A stretch of DNA of 64,000 nt from an uncultured Flavobacteriales bacterium (GCA_905181585.1 CAJIYG010000004.1:34533-98532), one strand, 5' to 3'; positions 1 to 10,205 are shown, counted from the first letter of the stretch. Program-made: numbers and translations. The notes: generated by a model not told the origin, from the sequence alone.

Positions 1-910
1 TTCCAAAACCATGATTTTGAGAAGTAACCTCTGATTTACCAGTCTTTAAATTTTGAACAGGATGATTAATTCCTCTGTGTCCATTATGCATTTTATATGT
101 TCCCACACCTTCTGATAAGGCAAGCATTTGATGTCCTAGACAAATTCCAAAAACGGGTTTACCATTACTAGTCATAGATTTTATATTTTCTAAAACTTGA
201 GGCATAGTATCAGGATCACCTGGACCGTTTGATAAAAAGAAACCATCTGGACCCCAAGCATTAATTTCTTTATATGAACTATTCATAGGAAATATTTTTA
301 AAAAGCAATTTCTGTCAGTTAAGCATTTTAAAATATTCTTTTTTACACCTAAATCTAACACAGCTACTTTTAAGTTAGATTCTTTATTACCTAAATAATA
401 GCTTTTACTTGTAGAAACTTTAGAACACAACTCTAACCCAACCATTGAAGGTACAGATTTAATAATTTCAAGTAGTTCTGTAATATCTGTGATAGTGTTA
501 GAAATAATAGCATTCATAGCTCCTTTGTCCCTAATATGTCTTACTACTGCTCTTGTGTCAATATCAGTAATTACAACTTTTTTAGAATTTTCAAAAAATG
601 TGTTAAGATCGGAGTCAGCAGATTGCCTTGAATATCCAGAATTAAAATTCTTACAAATTAATCCAGAGATTTTAATATCTTCAGATTCTATCTCGTCATC
701 TTTAACTCCATAATTACCAATATGAGCATTAGTTGTTATCATTAACTGACCATAATAGGAAGGATCAGTAAAAACTTCCTGATATCCAGTCATTCCAGTA
801 TTAAAGCAAAGTTCTCCTGTTGCAATTCCACTAAAACCAGCACCAAATCCATAAAAAATTGTTCCGTCTTCAAGAAGTAGTATTGCCTTATTTTTAATTT
901 TATATTTCAT
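1..910 (-). CDS. carA: Carbamoyl-phosphate synthase small subunit (glutaminase), C-terminal end cut by window edge
   Basis: The protein supplies ammonia from glutamine to the large subunit (CarB) for carbamoyl phosphate, the entry to pyrimidine and arginine synthesis. It starts at 910 (MKYKIKNKAILLLEDG) and 303 residues are visible. The N-terminal small-subunit domain reads GTIFYGFGAGFSGIATGE, and the class I glutamine amidotransferase domain has the nucleophile motif GICLGHQ with Cys257 (bases 140-142). The catalytic-His motif QNHGF lies close to the window edge. It follows rplQ on the same strand but a strong hairpin separates them, so it is probably transcribed separately or by read-through. 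Family members are about 360-380 residues, so some 60-70 are missing here only because the window ends. Confidence 0.95.
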   Translation of the reverse strand, partial: MKYKIKNKAILLLEDGTIFYGFGAGFSGIATGELCFNTGMTGYQEVFTDPSYYGQLMITTNAHIGNYGVKDDEIESEDIKISGLICKNFNSGYSRQSADSDLNTFFENSKKVVITDIDTRAVVRHIRDKGAMNAIISNTITDITELLEIIKSVPSMVGLELCSKVSTSKSYYLGNKESNLKVAVLDLGVKKNILKCLTDRNCFLKIFPMNSSYKEINAWGPDGFFLSNGPGDPDTMPQVLENIKSMTSNGKPVFGICLGHQMLALSEGVGTYKMHNGHRGINHPVQNLKTGKSEVTSQNHGFG

Positions 911-925
911 TTTACTTGATTTACT

Positions 926-962
926 AAAAAAGGATAAAACTCAAATGGCTTTATCCTTTTTT
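926..962 (-). terminator. Rho-independent terminator at the end of the ribosomal protein operon
   Basis: GGATAAA (932-938) pairs with TTTATCC (950-956). The stem is extended on both sides by A runs facing T runs (926-931 with 957-962), and the loop is 939-949. Read on the minus strand, the stem ends in six T. It sits directly after the rplQ stop and before carA. The A/T flanks are symmetric, so it could work in both directions. Confidence 0.8.
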
Positions 963-1003
963 TTTTAAATATGAATCATTTTTATTTTTTTTACTTAATC
1001 CTT

Positions 1004-1597
1004 CTAACTTTTTTCTTTGTCATCAGTTTTCGAATTATCAGCCTTTTCTACAACTTCTGCTGCTGGAGTCTCTTCTACAACTTCTGCTGCTGGAGTCTCT
1101 TCTACAACTTCTGCTGCTGGAGTCTCTTCTACAACTTCTGCCAAAGGAATATCAACATCAGAAACGCTATCAGGTGAAGTTTTCTTACCGCCTCTTCTTC
1201 TTGCTTTTTTGGTTTTAGTAATATTTGTAGAATATTCTGAGTTATAGTCAACTAATTCTATTAAAGACATTTGAGCATTATCACCCATTCTATTACTTAA
1301 CTTTAAAATTCTTGTATATCCACCATTTCTTTCAGCAATCTTAGATGAAATATCTCCAAAAAGTTCAGTAATAGCATCTTTCTGCTTTAAATAGCTAAAA
1401 ACAACTCTTCTTGAATGAGTGGTATCATTCTTAGATTTAGTAATAAGAGGTTCAATATATACTCTTAAAGCTTTAGCTTTTGCCAGAGTAGTTTTAATTC
1501 TTTTATGTTCAATTAAAGAACATGCCATATTAGCTAGCATGGCTTTTCTATGTGCTGCTTTTCTACCTAAATGGTTAAACTTTTTTCCGTGTCTCAT
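1004..1597 (-). CDS. rplQ: 50S ribosomal protein L17 with a repetitive acidic C-terminal tail
   Basis: L17 binds 23S rRNA near the peptide exit tunnel. The start is the canonical [13 protein letters not shown], and the first 115-130 residues carry the L17 fold ([20 protein letters not shown], then [12 protein letters not shown]). At 197 residues it is much longer than the 127-residue E. coli protein. The excess is a Lys/Arg stretch ([12 protein letters not shown]), then an acidic Ala/Pro/Glu tail with three perfect EETPAAEVV repeats. It is the last gene of the operon, four bases after the rpoA stop. A long low-complexity tail on L17 is known in Bacteroidota; the perfect nine-residue repeat is the odd part. 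Confidence 0.97.
   Translation of the reverse strand: MRHGKKFNHLGRKAAHRKAMLANMACSLIEHKRIKTTLAKAKALRVYIEPLITKSKNDTTHSRRVVFSYLKQKDAITELFGDISSKIAERNGGYTRILKLSNRMGDNAQMSLIELVDYNSEYSTNITKTKKARRRGGKKTSPDSVSDVDIPLAEVVEETPAAEVVEETPAAEVVEETPAAEVVEKADNSKTDDKEKS
1046..1142 (-). repeat. 27-bp tandem repeat inside the 3' end of rplQ
   Basis: Three perfect 27-bp units lie at 1046-1072, 1073-1099 and 1100-1126, followed by a partial fourth to about 1142. Each unit encodes nine residues of the pattern EETPAAEVV. The unit length is a multiple of three, so copy-number changes would keep the L17 frame open. Confidence 0.95.
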
Positions 1598-1601
1598 TTT
1601 T

Positions 1602-2585
1602 CTAGTCGTTATCTAAATTATATTTTGAAATATCAAATCCAAAATGTAAACCTTTTTCATCAATTAATTCTTCAAGTTCAGTTAAAGATTTTTTTCCAAA
1701 ATTTCTAAACTTTAGCATATCACTCTTTTTAAAAGAAACTAATTCTCCTAATGTATATACTTCGGCTGTTTTAAGACAATTTAAGGCTCTTACAGATAAA
1801 CCAAAATCTGTAAGTTCAGTTTTTAATAATTGTCTCATATGTAAAGTATCTTCATCAAAGTCATCAGCAATATCTGCCTCAAGATTAATTTTCTCGTCAG
1901 AGAATAACATAAAATGTTGTATTAATATTTTTGATGCTTCAGTAAGAGCTCTTTTAGGGTCAACTGAACCATCAGTAGTAATATTAATATTTAACTTTTC
2001 ATAATCTGTTTTTTGACCTACTCTATAATTTTCAACATTATAGTTGACATTCTTAATAGGAGTAAAGATTGAATCTATCGCGATTGTTCCTATTGGAGCC
2101 TCCTCAATAATATTATTTTCAGCAGGAACATACCCTCTTCCTTTGTTAATTGAAAATTCCATTGAAAATTCAACTGACTTATCTAATTCACATATTAATA
2201 AATCAGGATTTAAAATTTGAAAACTAGAAAGACCATTAGCAAGGTCTGCTCCAGTAATTTTATTCTGATTTTTAATAGTAATAGTCGCATTCTCAGAATT
2301 AACACCTTCAATTTGCTGCTTTAATCTAACTTGCTTTAAATTCAAAATGATTTCTGTTACATCTTGGACAACTCCTTTAAGAGAAGAGAATTCATGATCA
2401 GCTCCTTTTATCTTTATTGATGTTAATGCAAAACCTTCAAGAGAAGAGAGTAAAACTCTTCTAACAGCATTACCAATTGTTAAACCATAACCAGGCTCTA
2501 AAGGTCTAAACTCGAAGTTGCCTTGGTTAGCTTCTTCATTGATCATAATTACTTCATCAGGTTTTTGAAAATCTAATATGTGCAT
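1602..2585 (-). CDS. rpoA: DNA-directed RNA polymerase alpha subunit
   Basis: The alpha dimer is the assembly platform of RNA polymerase. Residues 1 to about 230 form the dimerisation domain ([29 protein letters not shown]). After an acidic linker, about residues 250-320 form the helix-hairpin-helix C-terminal domain ([20 protein letters not shown], then [14 protein letters not shown]) that contacts upstream DNA and activators. The length of 327 residues is normal. It lies between rpsD and rplQ in the usual alpha-operon order. Confidence 0.98.
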   Translation of the reverse strand: MHILDFQKPDEVIMINEEANQGNFEFRPLEPGYGLTIGNAVRRVLLSSLEGFALTSIKIKGADHEFSSLKGVVQDVTEIILNLKQVRLKQQIEGVNSENATITIKNQNKITGADLANGLSSFQILNPDLLICELDKSVEFSMEFSINKGRGYVPAENNIIEEAPIGTIAIDSIFTPIKNVNYNVENYRVGQKTDYEKLNINITTDGSVDPKRALTEASKILIQHFMLFSDEKINLEADIADDFDEDTLHMRQLLKTELTDFGLSVRALNCLKTAEVYTLGELVSFKKSDMLKFRNFGKKSLTELEELIDEKGLHFGFDISKYNLDND

Positions 2586-2613
2586 ATCTTTATTTTTTTA
2601 AATTTTATGTTTA

Positions 2614-3219
2614 TTATTTAGAGTAAAGTTCAACAATTAACTGCTCATTTATATTTTCAGGAATTTGAATTCTTTCTGGAGCAGAAAGAAGTTTTCCTGT
2701 TTTAGACTCATTGTTAAATTCAAGCCACTCAAGAATATCAGTATTATTAGAAAGAGAATTTGTGATAGCTTCTAAAGATTTAGACCTTTCTCTAACACTA
2801 ACCTGATCACCTACAGATATTGAATAAGATGGAATATTTACCAGATTACCATTAACCATAATGTGTCTATGGGAAACTAGCTGACGAGCTGCTCTTCTAG
2901 TAGGAGCAATTCCCATTCTATAAACAACATTGTCTAACCTTAACTCACACATTTGTAGAAGAATTTCTCCTGTAATACCTTTTCTTTTTAAAGCAACTTT
3001 AAATAAATTTGAAAATTGCTTTTCTAAAATACCATAAGTGTATTTAGCTTTTTGTTTTTCGTCTAATTGCACTCCATATTCAGATTTCTTTCCTCTTCTT
3101 CTTGCATTTCCATGCTGACCAGGAGCATAAGCTTTTTTAGCTAATGCCTTGTCTGGTCCGAAAATTGCTTCTCCAAATCTTCTTGAAATTCTTGACTTTG
3201 GTCCTGTATATCTTGCCAT
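2614..3219 (-). CDS. rpsD: 30S ribosomal protein S4
   Basis: This is a primary 16S rRNA binder at the 5' domain that also helps decoding accuracy. The start [17 protein letters not shown] is canonical, and the S4 RNA-binding domain lies around residues 90-155 ([20 protein letters not shown]). At 201 residues it is close to the E. coli 206. No cysteine zinc knuckle is present at the N-terminus. The gap to rpsK is 26 bases, too short for a large leader. Confidence 0.98.
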   Translation of the reverse strand: MARYTGPKSRISRRFGEAIFGPDKALAKKAYAPGQHGNARRRGKKSEYGVQLDEKQKAKYTYGILEKQFSNLFKVALKRKGITGEILLQMCELRLDNVVYRMGIAPTRRAARQLVSHRHIMVNGNLVNIPSYSISVGDQVSVRERSKSLEAITNSLSNNTDILEWLEFNNESKTGKLLSAPERIQIPENINEQLIVELYSK

Positions 3220-3245
3220 ATTCTATTATAAATTATTTTTTAAAA

Positions 3246-3626
3246 TTATACTCTTCTCTTTTTTGGGGGTCTACATCCATTATGAGGAAGTGGTGTTACA
3301 TCAACTATTTCAGTGACAATAATGCCAGTATTGTGAATAGTTCTAATAGCTGATTCTCTTCCTGAACCGGGACCTTTAACATAAACCTTTACCCTCTTAA
3401 GTCCAGCATCAAGAGCAACTTTTGCACAATCCTCAGCTGCAAGCTGTGCAGCATATGGTGTGTTTTTCTTAGATCCTCTAAATCCCATTTTACCAGCTGA
3501 AGACCATGAAATAACTTGACCATTATTATTAGTTAATGAAATAATGATATTATTAAAAGATGCTTGAATGTGTGCCTGTCCTTCAGACTCAACTCTAACT
3601 TTATTTTTTTTTGTTGTTTTAGCCAT
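3246..3626 (-). CDS. rpsK: 30S ribosomal protein S11
   Basis: A platform protein of the small subunit near the mRNA exit. The 126-residue protein has the S11 core ([14 protein letters not shown], then [12 protein letters not shown]) and the conserved basic end [10 protein letters not shown]. Ten bases separate it from rpsM. Confidence 0.98.
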   Translation of the reverse strand: MAKTTKKNKVRVESEGQAHIQASFNNIIISLTNNNGQVISWSSAGKMGFRGSKKNTPYAAQLAAEDCAKVALDAGLKRVKVYVKGPGSGRESAIRTIHNTGIIVTEIVDVTPLPHNGCRPPKKRRV

Positions 3627-3635
3627 TGTATATTA

Positions 3636-4013
3636 TTATTTAGTAGCTATTTTTTTATTAGCAACTGTTTTTCTTTTACCTTTTCTAGTTCTAGAATTGT
3701 TTTTTGTACGCTGCCCCCTAAGAGGTAAACCTGTTCTGTGACGTATACCTCTGTAACAACCAATATCCATTAATCTTTTGATATTTGTTTGTGTTTCGGC
3801 TCTTAATTCACCTTCAACAGTATATTTATCTCCAATAATAGCTCTTATACTATTTGCTTCTTCGTCTGTCCAATCTTGAACTTTTTTATCATGAGAAACT
3901 TTTGCTTCATCAAGAATTTTAGTAGCAAATGTTGAACCTATTCCATAAATATAAGTTAATGAAATGATTCCTCTTTTATTTTTTGGTAAATCAATACCTT
4001 TAATTCTAGCCAT
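3636..4013 (-). CDS. rpsM: 30S ribosomal protein S13
   Basis: A head protein of the small subunit that touches the P-site tRNA and the L5 bridge. The start [15 protein letters not shown] is canonical. The helix-two-turn-helix core contains [14 protein letters not shown], and the C-terminal arm reads [18 protein letters not shown]. The length is 125 residues. Confidence 0.98.
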   Translation of the reverse strand: MARIKGIDLPKNKRGIISLTYIYGIGSTFATKILDEAKVSHDKKVQDWTDEEANSIRAIIGDKYTVEGELRAETQTNIKRLMDIGCYRGIRHRTGLPLRGQRTKNNSRTRKGKRKTVANKKIATK

Positions 4014-4018
4014 AATTT

Positions 4019-4135
4019 TTAACCTTGTCTTTGTTTAAACTTTGGATTCTTTTTATTTATCACGTATAGTCTGCCTTTACGCCTTACTATTTTGCAATCT
4101 GCACTTCTTTTTTTTACTGATGCTCGTACTTTCAT
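4019..4135 (-). CDS. rpmJ: 50S ribosomal protein L36, zinc-ligand-free form
   Basis: A small 38-residue ORF begins [20 protein letters not shown] and ends NPKFKQRQG, which is diagnostic of L36. The zinc-binding form has C11, C14, C27 and H33. Here position 11 is Ser, position 27 is not Cys and position 33 is Lys; only Cys14 remains, so zinc cannot be held in the usual way. This form is common in Bacteroidota. It sits between infA and rpsM as in other spc-alpha clusters. Confidence 0.96.
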   Translation of the reverse strand: MKVRASVKKRSADCKIVRRKGRLYVINKKNPKFKQRQG

Positions 4136-4150
4136 TTTTTCTAATATTTA

Positions 4151-4366
4151 TTAGTACCTATATGTTATTCTTGCCTTTGTTAAATCATAAGGAGACATTT
4201 CAAGCTTTACTTTATCCCCAGGCAACAGCTTAATATAAAACTTCCTCATTTTACCTGAGATATGAGCTGTAACTATATGCTCATTTTCAAGTTCAACTCT
4301 GAACATAGCATTAGATAATGCTTGAGTTATTGTTCCATCTAGTTCTATGTTAGCTTGTTTAGCCAT
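4151..4366 (-). CDS. infA: Translation initiation factor IF-1
   Basis: IF-1 binds the A site of the 30S subunit during initiation. The 71-residue protein is a single OB-fold ([39 protein letters not shown]) and matches the 72-residue E. coli protein. Its start codon lies inside the end of map (8-base overlap), so the two are probably translationally coupled. Confidence 0.98.
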   Translation of the reverse strand: MAKQANIELDGTITQALSNAMFRVELENEHIVTAHISGKMRKFYIKLLPGDKVKLEMSPYDLTKARITYRY

Positions 4367-5132
4367 TTATTATTTTTTCAATTTCTTTAAAACTTGATAA
4401 AATCTCTGCTTTTCCTTCTCGAACAACTATTGTGTGTTCAAAATGAGCAGATGGTTTTTTATCAATAGTTGTTATTGTCCATCCATCGTTGTGTTGCAAA
4501 ATTTTTCTCGTACCCATGTTAATCATTGGTTCAATTGCTATTACTAAACCTTTTTTTAACTTTAAGCCAGAGCCTCTTTTTCCGTAATTAGGGACTTCTG
4601 GACTTTCATGTAGACTTTTACCAAGACCATGACCAACAAGTTCTCTAACAACTCCATATCCGTGTTCTTCCGAATGAGACTGTATAGCATGACTTATATC
4701 GCCTATTCTATTACCTACGATAGCCTGATCAATTCCTTTGTATAATGATTCTTTTGTAATTTTTAATAATTTTTTTACATCTAAATCAACGTCTCCCACT
4801 TCATATGTAAAGGCAGAATCACCATAAAAACCATTCATAACAACACCACAATCAACTGATAATATTGAATTATCTTCAAGAGGATTATTATTTGGAATAC
4901 CATGAACTATTTGCTCATTAGGGGAAATACACAGAGTACAAGGGAAACCATTGTAACCTTTAAAAGCAGGTACACCACCATTATCTCTAATAAACTCTTC
5001 AGCAATCTTATCTAAAGATAATGAAGTGACTCCAGGCTTAATAAAGCTTGCAATCTCTGCATGAGTTTTTGCAACAAGTAAAGAACTTTCTCTAACTAAA
5101 TCTATCTCTTCTTCATTTTTATAATAAATCAT
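4359..5132 (-). CDS. map: Methionine aminopeptidase, type I
   Basis: Removes the initiator Met from nascent proteins. The 257-residue single-domain enzyme keeps all five metal ligands: D94 (SVDCG), D105 (YGDSA), H168 ([11 protein letters not shown]), E201 (AIEPM) and E232 (FEHTI). Each is offset by three from the E. coli positions. There is no N-terminal extension. It lies between secY and infA, the usual spc-operon position outside the Proteobacteria. Confidence 0.98.
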   Translation of the reverse strand: MIYYKNEEEIDLVRESSLLVAKTHAEIASFIKPGVTSLSLDKIAEEFIRDNGGVPAFKGYNGFPCTLCISPNEQIVHGIPNNNPLEDNSILSVDCGVVMNGFYGDSAFTYEVGDVDLDVKKLLKITKESLYKGIDQAIVGNRIGDISHAIQSHSEEHGYGVVRELVGHGLGKSLHESPEVPNYGKRGSGLKLKKGLVIAIEPMINMGTRKILQHNDGWTITTIDKKPSAHFEHTIVVREGKAEILSSFKEIEKIING

Positions 5133-5147
5133 CTTAATTTCAGATGA

Positions 5148-6488
5148 TTACATCATATTATTTCCTGAAGACTTTCCTTTAATTCTTCCAGAATCCATCA
5201 ATCCATCATAATGACGCATTAATAAATGACTTTCAATTTGCTGTAAAGTGTCTAAAATAACTCCTACTAAAATTAAAAGAGAAGTTCCACCGTAAAACTG
5301 AGCAAACTGAACGTTTACACCCCCTTGCATCGCAAAGGCAGGTAAAATAGCAACAAGCCCTAAAAATAAGGAACCTGGAAACGTAATTCTTGACATAACA
5401 TTGTCAAGATAATCTGATGTAGCTCTTCCAGGCTTGATTCCTGGAATAAAACCACCATTTTTCTTCATATCATCAGCCATTTGATTAGGATTAACTGTCA
5501 TGGCTGTATAAAAATAAGTAAAAGCAACAATCATTAAGAAAAAAAGCACATTATACCAAAGTCCTTGAAAATCTGTTAATATAGCTGCCAATCCTTGAAG
5601 TGATTCGTTTTCTGAAAAACCAACAAGTGTTATTGGTACAAACATTATTGCTTGAGCAAATATTATTGGCATAACTCCAGCTGCATTTACTTTTAATGGT
5701 ATAAACTGTCTTACTCCACCATATTGTTTATTACCAATCACTCTTTTTGCATATTGAACTGGTATTCTTCTAGTTCCTTGAACAAGTAATATTGTAACAA
5801 GAATTACAAATAAAAGCAGAATCATTTCTACTAGAAAAACAACTAGACCTCCGCCTGTACTTCCTAATGCTGATACAAATTCCTGCATTAATGATTGTGG
5901 GAAACTTGCAATAATTCCGATCATGATTAATAATGAGATTCCATTACCTATACCTCTATCAGTAATTTTTTCACCAAGCCACATAACAAACATAGTACCA
6001 GTTACAAGTATAATAATAGATGAAAACCAAAAACCTCCAGCAGGCAATAAGAATGCTGTTTCTGGCAAAGTTGCTTGTAGATTTGCAATATAACCTGGAG
6101 CCTGACCACCAGTAATTAAAATAGTAAGATATCTTGTAATATTATTAATTTTTCTTCTTCCACTCTCACCTTCTTTTTGAAGTTTTTGAAAATACGGGAT
6201 AGCCATTCCAAGTAATTGAATAACAATCGAAGCAGAAATGTAAGGCATTATTCCAAGAGCAAAAATTGATGCTTGAGAAAATGCGCCACCAGTAAACATA
6301 TTAAGAAGACCAAGTAAGCCATCAGCTGTTTGATCTTGAAGTGCAGATAATTGAGCTGGATCAACTCCAGGGATAACAACAAATGAACCAAATCTATAAA
6401 TAGCTAGAATACCAAGTGTTACTAAGATTCTACTTCTCAGATCTTCAATGTTCCAAATATTCTTTATTGTTTCAATTAACTTTTTCAT
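5148..6488 (-). CDS. secY: Preprotein translocase subunit SecY
   Basis: The channel subunit of the Sec translocon in the inner membrane, the first export step for the surface proteins in this window. The 446-residue protein has ten predicted membrane segments, starting around RILVTLGILAIYRFGSFVVI. It carries the conserved IPYISASIVIQLL and YAKRVIGNKQYGG segments and a C-terminal cytoplasmic tail. It follows rplO with four bases between. Confidence 0.98.
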   Translation of the reverse strand: MKKLIETIKNIWNIEDLRSRILVTLGILAIYRFGSFVVIPGVDPAQLSALQDQTADGLLGLLNMFTGGAFSQASIFALGIMPYISASIVIQLLGMAIPYFQKLQKEGESGRRKINNITRYLTILITGGQAPGYIANLQATLPETAFLLPAGGFWFSSIIILVTGTMFVMWLGEKITDRGIGNGISLLIMIGIIASFPQSLMQEFVSALGSTGGGLVVFLVEMILLLFVILVTILLVQGTRRIPVQYAKRVIGNKQYGGVRQFIPLKVNAAGVMPIIFAQAIMFVPITLVGFSENESLQGLAAILTDFQGLWYNVLFFLMIVAFTYFYTAMTVNPNQMADDMKKNGGFIPGIKPGRATSDYLDNVMSRITFPGSLFLGLVAILPAFAMQGGVNVQFAQFYGGTSLLILVGVILDTLQQIESHLLMRHYDGLMDSGRIKGKSSGNNMM

Positions 6489-6492
6489 TTTT

Positions 6493-6945
6493 CTATTTAA
6501 TTAAATTTGCTGTTCCTCCTGCTTTTTCTATTGCAGATTTTGCAGAAGCAGAAAAAGCATCAACAGTAATATTTAATTTTGCTTTTAATTCTCCTCTACC
6601 TAAAATTTTAACAAGATCTTTTTTCTGAACAAGACCGTTATCAATAAGAACTTGTTTATTAATTTCAGCTTTTATTTTTTTATTATCAAATAGAGCCTGA
6701 AGAGTGTCTAGATTAACACCATTGTATTCAACTCTATTAGGGTTTGTAAACCCAAATTTAGGTAATCTTCTTTGGATTGGCTGTTGACCACCTTCAAAAC
6801 CAATTTTCTTTGAGTAACCTGACCTTGACTTTTGACCATTGTGACCTCTAGTAGAAGTACCACCTCTTTTAGAACCTTCTCCTCTACCAACTCTTTTTCC
6901 AGATTTTACTGAACCCTCTGCAGGTTTTAAATTATGTAATTCCAT
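6493..6945 (-). CDS. rplO: 50S ribosomal protein L15
   Basis: A late-assembling large-subunit protein with a long Gly/Arg/Lys-rich N-terminal extension (KRVGRGEGSKRGGTSTRGH) and a globular C-terminal domain (KIKAEINKQVLIDNGLV). It has 150 residues, close to the E. coli 144. The 60-residue ORF overlapping it on the same strand is an out-of-frame shadow. Confidence 0.98.
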   Translation of the reverse strand: MELHNLKPAEGSVKSGKRVGRGEGSKRGGTSTRGHNGQKSRSGYSKKIGFEGGQQPIQRRLPKFGFTNPNRVEYNGVNLDTLQALFDNKKIKAEINKQVLIDNGLVQKKDLVKILGRGELKAKLNITVDAFSASAKSAIEKAGGTANLIK

Positions 6946-6947
6946 AT

Positions 6948-7124
6948 TTAATCTATTATTGCAATTAAGTGTTTAACCTTGTTAATCATACCCATAATTT
7001 GAGGAGTAGCTTCATGCTCAACAATTCTATTCATTTTTCTTAGACCTAAAGCGTCAAGTGTTAATTTTTGATCTTTTGGTCTGCCTATCCTACTTCTAAC
7101 TTGTTTTATTTTTACTTTGCTCAT
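6948..7124 (-). CDS. rpmD: 50S ribosomal protein L30
   Basis: A 58-residue ORF fills the gap between rpsE and rplO. It begins MSKVKIKQVRSRIGRPKDQK and continues with LDALGLRKMNRIVEH, the ferredoxin-like L30 fold (E. coli L30 has 59 residues). The stop lies two bases from the rplO start. Confidence 0.96.
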   Translation of the reverse strand: MSKVKIKQVRSRIGRPKDQKLTLDALGLRKMNRIVEHEATPQIMGMINKVKHLIAIID

Positions 7125-7135
7125 AATAAATTTAA

Positions 7136-7660
7136 TTAACCATTAAAAACTTTATCCATAGTTACTCCTCTTTGCATAGCCACAGTTCTAGCATCTCTAA
7201 GTTCTAATAAAGCTTTTAAAGTTGCTTTAACTAAATTATGAGGGTTTGATGAGCCTTTAGACTTTGCAAGAACATCTTTAACTCCTGCACTTTCTAATAC
7301 CGCTCTCATCGCACCACCAGCCTTAACACCAGTACCGTTTGAAGCTGGTTTTATAAATACTTGTGAACCTCCAAATTTAGAAGACTGTTCGTGAGGTATA
7401 GTACCCTTTAAAACAGGTATTTTTACTAAATTTTTCTTTGCAGCATCAATTGCTTTTGCAATCGCTGTTGAAACATCTTTAGATTTACCTAAACCAATTC
7501 CAACAATACTTTTTTCATCTCCAACAACAACAATTGCTGAGAAACCAAATGCTCTACCACCTTTAGTAACCTTAACAACTCTTTGGATACCTACAAGACG
7601 ATCTTTTAATTCAATATCTGATGATATCTTTACTTTTTTATCTTTCGCTGATTTTAACAT
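7136..7660 (-). CDS. rpsE: 30S ribosomal protein S5
   Basis: Lines the mRNA entry channel and affects fidelity. The double-stranded-RNA-binding-like N-domain reads [20 protein letters not shown]. The C-domain carries [20 protein letters not shown]. It has 174 residues against 167 in E. coli. The GG of the VTKGGR loop, where spectinomycin resistance changes occur, is intact. Confidence 0.98.
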   Translation of the reverse strand: MLKSAKDKKVKISSDIELKDRLVGIQRVVKVTKGGRAFGFSAIVVVGDEKSIVGIGLGKSKDVSTAIAKAIDAAKKNLVKIPVLKGTIPHEQSSKFGGSQVFIKPASNGTGVKAGGAMRAVLESAGVKDVLAKSKGSSNPHNLVKATLKALLELRDARTVAMQRGVTMDKVFNG

Positions 7661-7672
7661 ATATTTTATTTA

Positions 7673-8029
7673 TTAAAATTTTAAACCTGCTTCTCTAGCA
7701 GAATCTGCCAATGCTTTAACTCTTCCATGATAAAGAAAACCTCCTCTATCAAAAACTACATTAGTAACTTTAACTCCACTAGCTCTCTCTGCAAGTAATT
7801 TACCAACTAATTTTGCTTGTTCTATCTTAGTAAGTTTATTTGTTTCTAAAGATTTGTCTCTAGAAGATGCAGAAGCTAATGTGCAAGAATTAACATCATC
7901 AATTATCTGAGCGTAAATTTCTTTATTACTTCTAAAAACTGCTAATCTTGGCATATCTTTAGTACCAGAAACTTTTTTTCTGATTTTAAACCTAACTTTT
8001 TGTCTTTTATCTTTCTTTGAGTCTATCAT
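7673..8029 (-). CDS. rplR: 50S ribosomal protein L18
   Basis: Binds 5S rRNA with L5. The 118-residue protein has the basic N-terminus [19 protein letters not shown], the core [18 protein letters not shown] and the C-terminal signature [20 protein letters not shown]. Confidence 0.98.
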   Translation of the reverse strand: MIDSKKDKRQKVRFKIRKKVSGTKDMPRLAVFRSNKEIYAQIIDDVNSCTLASASSRDKSLETNKLTKIEQAKLVGKLLAERASGVKVTNVVFDRGGFLYHGRVKALADSAREAGLKF

Positions 8030-8044
8030 TTTATTTCAAATTTT

Positions 8045-8596
8045 TTAACTAGCAGATGTTTTACCTGCTTTTCTTCTTACATACTCATCAATGTATCTTA
8101 TTCCTTTTCCTTTATAAGGCTCTGGTGGTCTAAAAGATCTAATCTTTGCTGCTACGGCACCAAGAAGTTGCTTGTCATGAGAAGTAAGCGTAACAAGTGG
8201 CGCTTTTCCTTTCTCAGTCTCAGCAACAAGTTTTACTTCAGCTGGTATAGACATTATAATATTGTGTGAAAAACCAGCTGATATATCTAAGTTCTGTCCA
8301 TTGGCAGAGGCTCTGTAACCAACACCAATAAACTGTAATTTTTTTGTATAGCCAACAGTAACTCCTAGCATCATATTTTGAACAAGAGCTCTGTATAAAC
8401 CGTGAAGGGATCTTATGTCTTTTTGATCACTTGTACGTGAAAAAGACACTAATCCATCTTTAATTTCAACTGAAATGCTTTTCGATATTTCCTGAGATAA
8501 TTCTCCAAGCTTTCCTTTAACAGTAATAATATTTCCTTCAAGTGTTGTTGAGACACCCTCTGGTATTAAAACTGGATTTTTTCCTATTCTTGACAT
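8045..8596 (-). CDS. rplF: 50S ribosomal protein L6
   Basis: Sits near the factor-binding site of the large subunit. The protein is a tandem duplication of one fold: MSRIGKNPVLIPEGV starts the first copy and PEPYKGKGIRYIDEYVRRK ends the second. The length is 183 residues against 177 in E. coli. Confidence 0.98.
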   Translation of the reverse strand: MSRIGKNPVLIPEGVSTTLEGNIITVKGKLGELSQEISKSISVEIKDGLVSFSRTSDQKDIRSLHGLYRALVQNMMLGVTVGYTKKLQFIGVGYRASANGQNLDISAGFSHNIIMSIPAEVKLVAETEKGKAPLVTLTSHDKQLLGAVAAKIRSFRPPEPYKGKGIRYIDEYVRRKAGKTSAS

Positions 8597-8607
8597 TCTT
8601 CTTTTTT

Positions 8608-9009
8608 TTAATATACGTGACAGAGAACTTCTCCTCCAACATTTAAATCTCTAGCTTCTTTATCTGTGATAACTCCTTTAGAAGTTGATACTATTGCTAT
8701 TCCTAAACCATTAATAACTCTAGGTAATGACTTAGAAGGGGTGTATTTTCTTAGTCCCGGCTTACTAATTCTTAACAACTTCTTAATAGCTGGCATTTTA
8801 GTCTTGTTATTATACTTAAGAGCAATCTTTATATTACCTTGAAAATTAATATCATCTTCAAATTTAAAATTTCTTATATAACCTTTATCGTGTAAGATTT
8901 TAGTTATTTCTTTCTTCATATTAGAAGCAGGAATATCAACAACTTTATGACCTGCCATTTGAGCATTTCTTACTCTTGTTAAATAATCTGATATAGGATC
9001 TGTAAACAT
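8608..9009 (-). CDS. rpsH: 30S ribosomal protein S8
   Basis: A central-domain 16S rRNA binder and, in E. coli, the translational repressor of the spc operon. The 133-residue protein starts [17 protein letters not shown] and carries the C-terminal S8 signature [24 protein letters not shown] sequence (here [16 protein letters not shown]). Whether it autoregulates here cannot be told from sequence. Confidence 0.98.
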   Translation of the reverse strand: MFTDPISDYLTRVRNAQMAGHKVVDIPASNMKKEITKILHDKGYIRNFKFEDDINFQGNIKIALKYNNKTKMPAIKKLLRISKPGLRKYTPSKSLPRVINGLGIAIVSTSKGVITDKEARDLNVGGEVLCHVY

Positions 9010-9028
9010 ATTCTTTATTCTTTATAAA

Positions 9029-9298
9029 TTACCAGCTTGCCTTCTTAACGCCAGGGATTAAACCAAAATTTGCCATTTCTCTAAACATAACACGAGAAAT
9101 ACCAAACTGTCTCATGTAACCTTTAGGTCTTCCTGTAAGTTTACACCTATTGTGCATTCTTATTGGTGATGCATTCTTAGGAAGCTTTTGTAAACCTTCA
9201 TAATCACCAGCAGCTTTTAAGGCAGCTCTTTTTTCTGCATATTTTGCAACACATTTAGCTCTTTTTACCTCTCGGGCTTTCATTGATTCTTTTGCCAT
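9029..9298 (-). CDS. rpsN: 30S ribosomal protein S14, zinc-free form
   Basis: A head protein of the small subunit. The 89-residue form lacks the CxxC-x12-CxxC zinc motif of short S14 and has the long insert ([19 protein letters not shown]). The conserved end reads GVKKASW. Two bases separate it from rplE. Confidence 0.98.
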   Translation of the reverse strand: MAKESMKAREVKRAKCVAKYAEKRAALKAAGDYEGLQKLPKNASPIRMHNRCKLTGRPKGYMRQFGISRVMFREMANFGLIPGVKKASW

Positions 9299-9300
9299 AT

Positions 9301-9870
9301 TTAACTATTTGTTTTATTACTTTTAATATCTTTAATAAATGGGATACCTAATTCTCTCAATAACTCAAGTGCATCAGGGTCAGAATTTGTGTTTGTGACA
9401 AATGTTATATCCATACCAGTAACTTTCATAACTTTATCAATACTTATTTCAGGAAATGCAATTTGTTCTTTAATACCAAGGGTAAAATTTCCTCTACCAT
9501 CAAAACCTTTGGTTGCAAGTCCTTGAAAATCTCTAACTCTAGGCATTGTGGATGTAACCAATCTATCTAAAAACTCATACATTGTATTTCCCCTAAGAGT
9601 AACCATAACACCAACCGGCATACCCTTTCTTAATTTAAAATTAGATATATCTTTTCTTGATTTGGTAAGGACAGCTTTTTGTCCAGTAATTAAAGACATT
9701 TCCTGTTGAGCAGCTTCAATTTGTTTTTTATCTGTTGTTGCACTTCCAACACCTTGATTTAAACAAATTTTAACTAATCTAGGAACCTCCATAACTGACT
9801 TATACTTACCCTTGAGGTTATTAATAATCTCAGTATTATATTTATTCTTTAATCTTGCTTTATATTCCAT
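9301..9870 (-). CDS. rplE: 50S ribosomal protein L5
   Basis: Binds 5S rRNA and forms the intersubunit bridge to S13. The 189-residue protein has [14 protein letters not shown] near the N-terminus, the P-site loop region [20 protein letters not shown], and a C-terminal part ending in GIPFI. It is slightly longer than the E. coli 179. Its start shares one base with the rplX stop. Confidence 0.98.
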   Translation of the reverse strand: MEYKARLKNKYNTEIINNLKGKYKSVMEVPRLVKICLNQGVGSATTDKKQIEAAQQEMSLITGQKAVLTKSRKDISNFKLRKGMPVGVMVTLRGNTMYEFLDRLVTSTMPRVRDFQGLATKGFDGRGNFTLGIKEQIAFPEISIDKVMKVTGMDITFVTNTNSDPDALELLRELGIPFIKDIKSNKTNS

Positions 9871-10196
9871 TACTTTATTACTTCTTTAGTTGATTTTGCA
9901 AACCTTACAATTTTACCAGTTTTTTCATCCCTCATTCTACCTACTCTTGTTGGATTACCAGATTTAGGATCAACAAGCTTTAAATTTGAGATATGAATCG
10001 AGGATTCTTGCTTAATTATACCACCTTGTGGATTAGCAGCATTTGGTTTTGTATGCTTAGAAACCATATTAACACCCTCAACAATCGCTCTATAGTTATC
10101 AGGCATAACCTTAACAACTTTTCCCTTTGAACCTTTAGATGTTCCTGCTAAAATAAGAACAGTGTCATCTTTTTTTATTTTTATTTTTTTTGCCAT
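9870..10196 (-). CDS. rplX: 50S ribosomal protein L24
   Basis: An assembly initiator of the 50S subunit. The KOW motif is near the N-terminus ([20 protein letters not shown]), followed by [14 protein letters not shown]. The 108-residue length is normal. Confidence 0.98.
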   Translation of the reverse strand: MAKKIKIKKDDTVLILAGTSKGSKGKVVKVMPDNYRAIVEGVNMVSKHTKPNAANPQGGIIKQESSIHISNLKLVDPKSGNPTRVGRMRDEKTGKIVRFAKSTKEVIK

Positions 10197-10205
10197 TTCT
10201 ATAAT

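Noticed and set aside
1017..1247. Plus-strand ORF over the rplQ tail, rich in Ser/Thr/Ala repeats
   Set aside because: It is the antisense reading of the 27-bp repeats in rplQ.
6708..6890. 60-residue same-strand ORF inside rplO
   Set aside because: It is an out-of-frame shadow of the Gly/Arg-rich L15 N-terminus.
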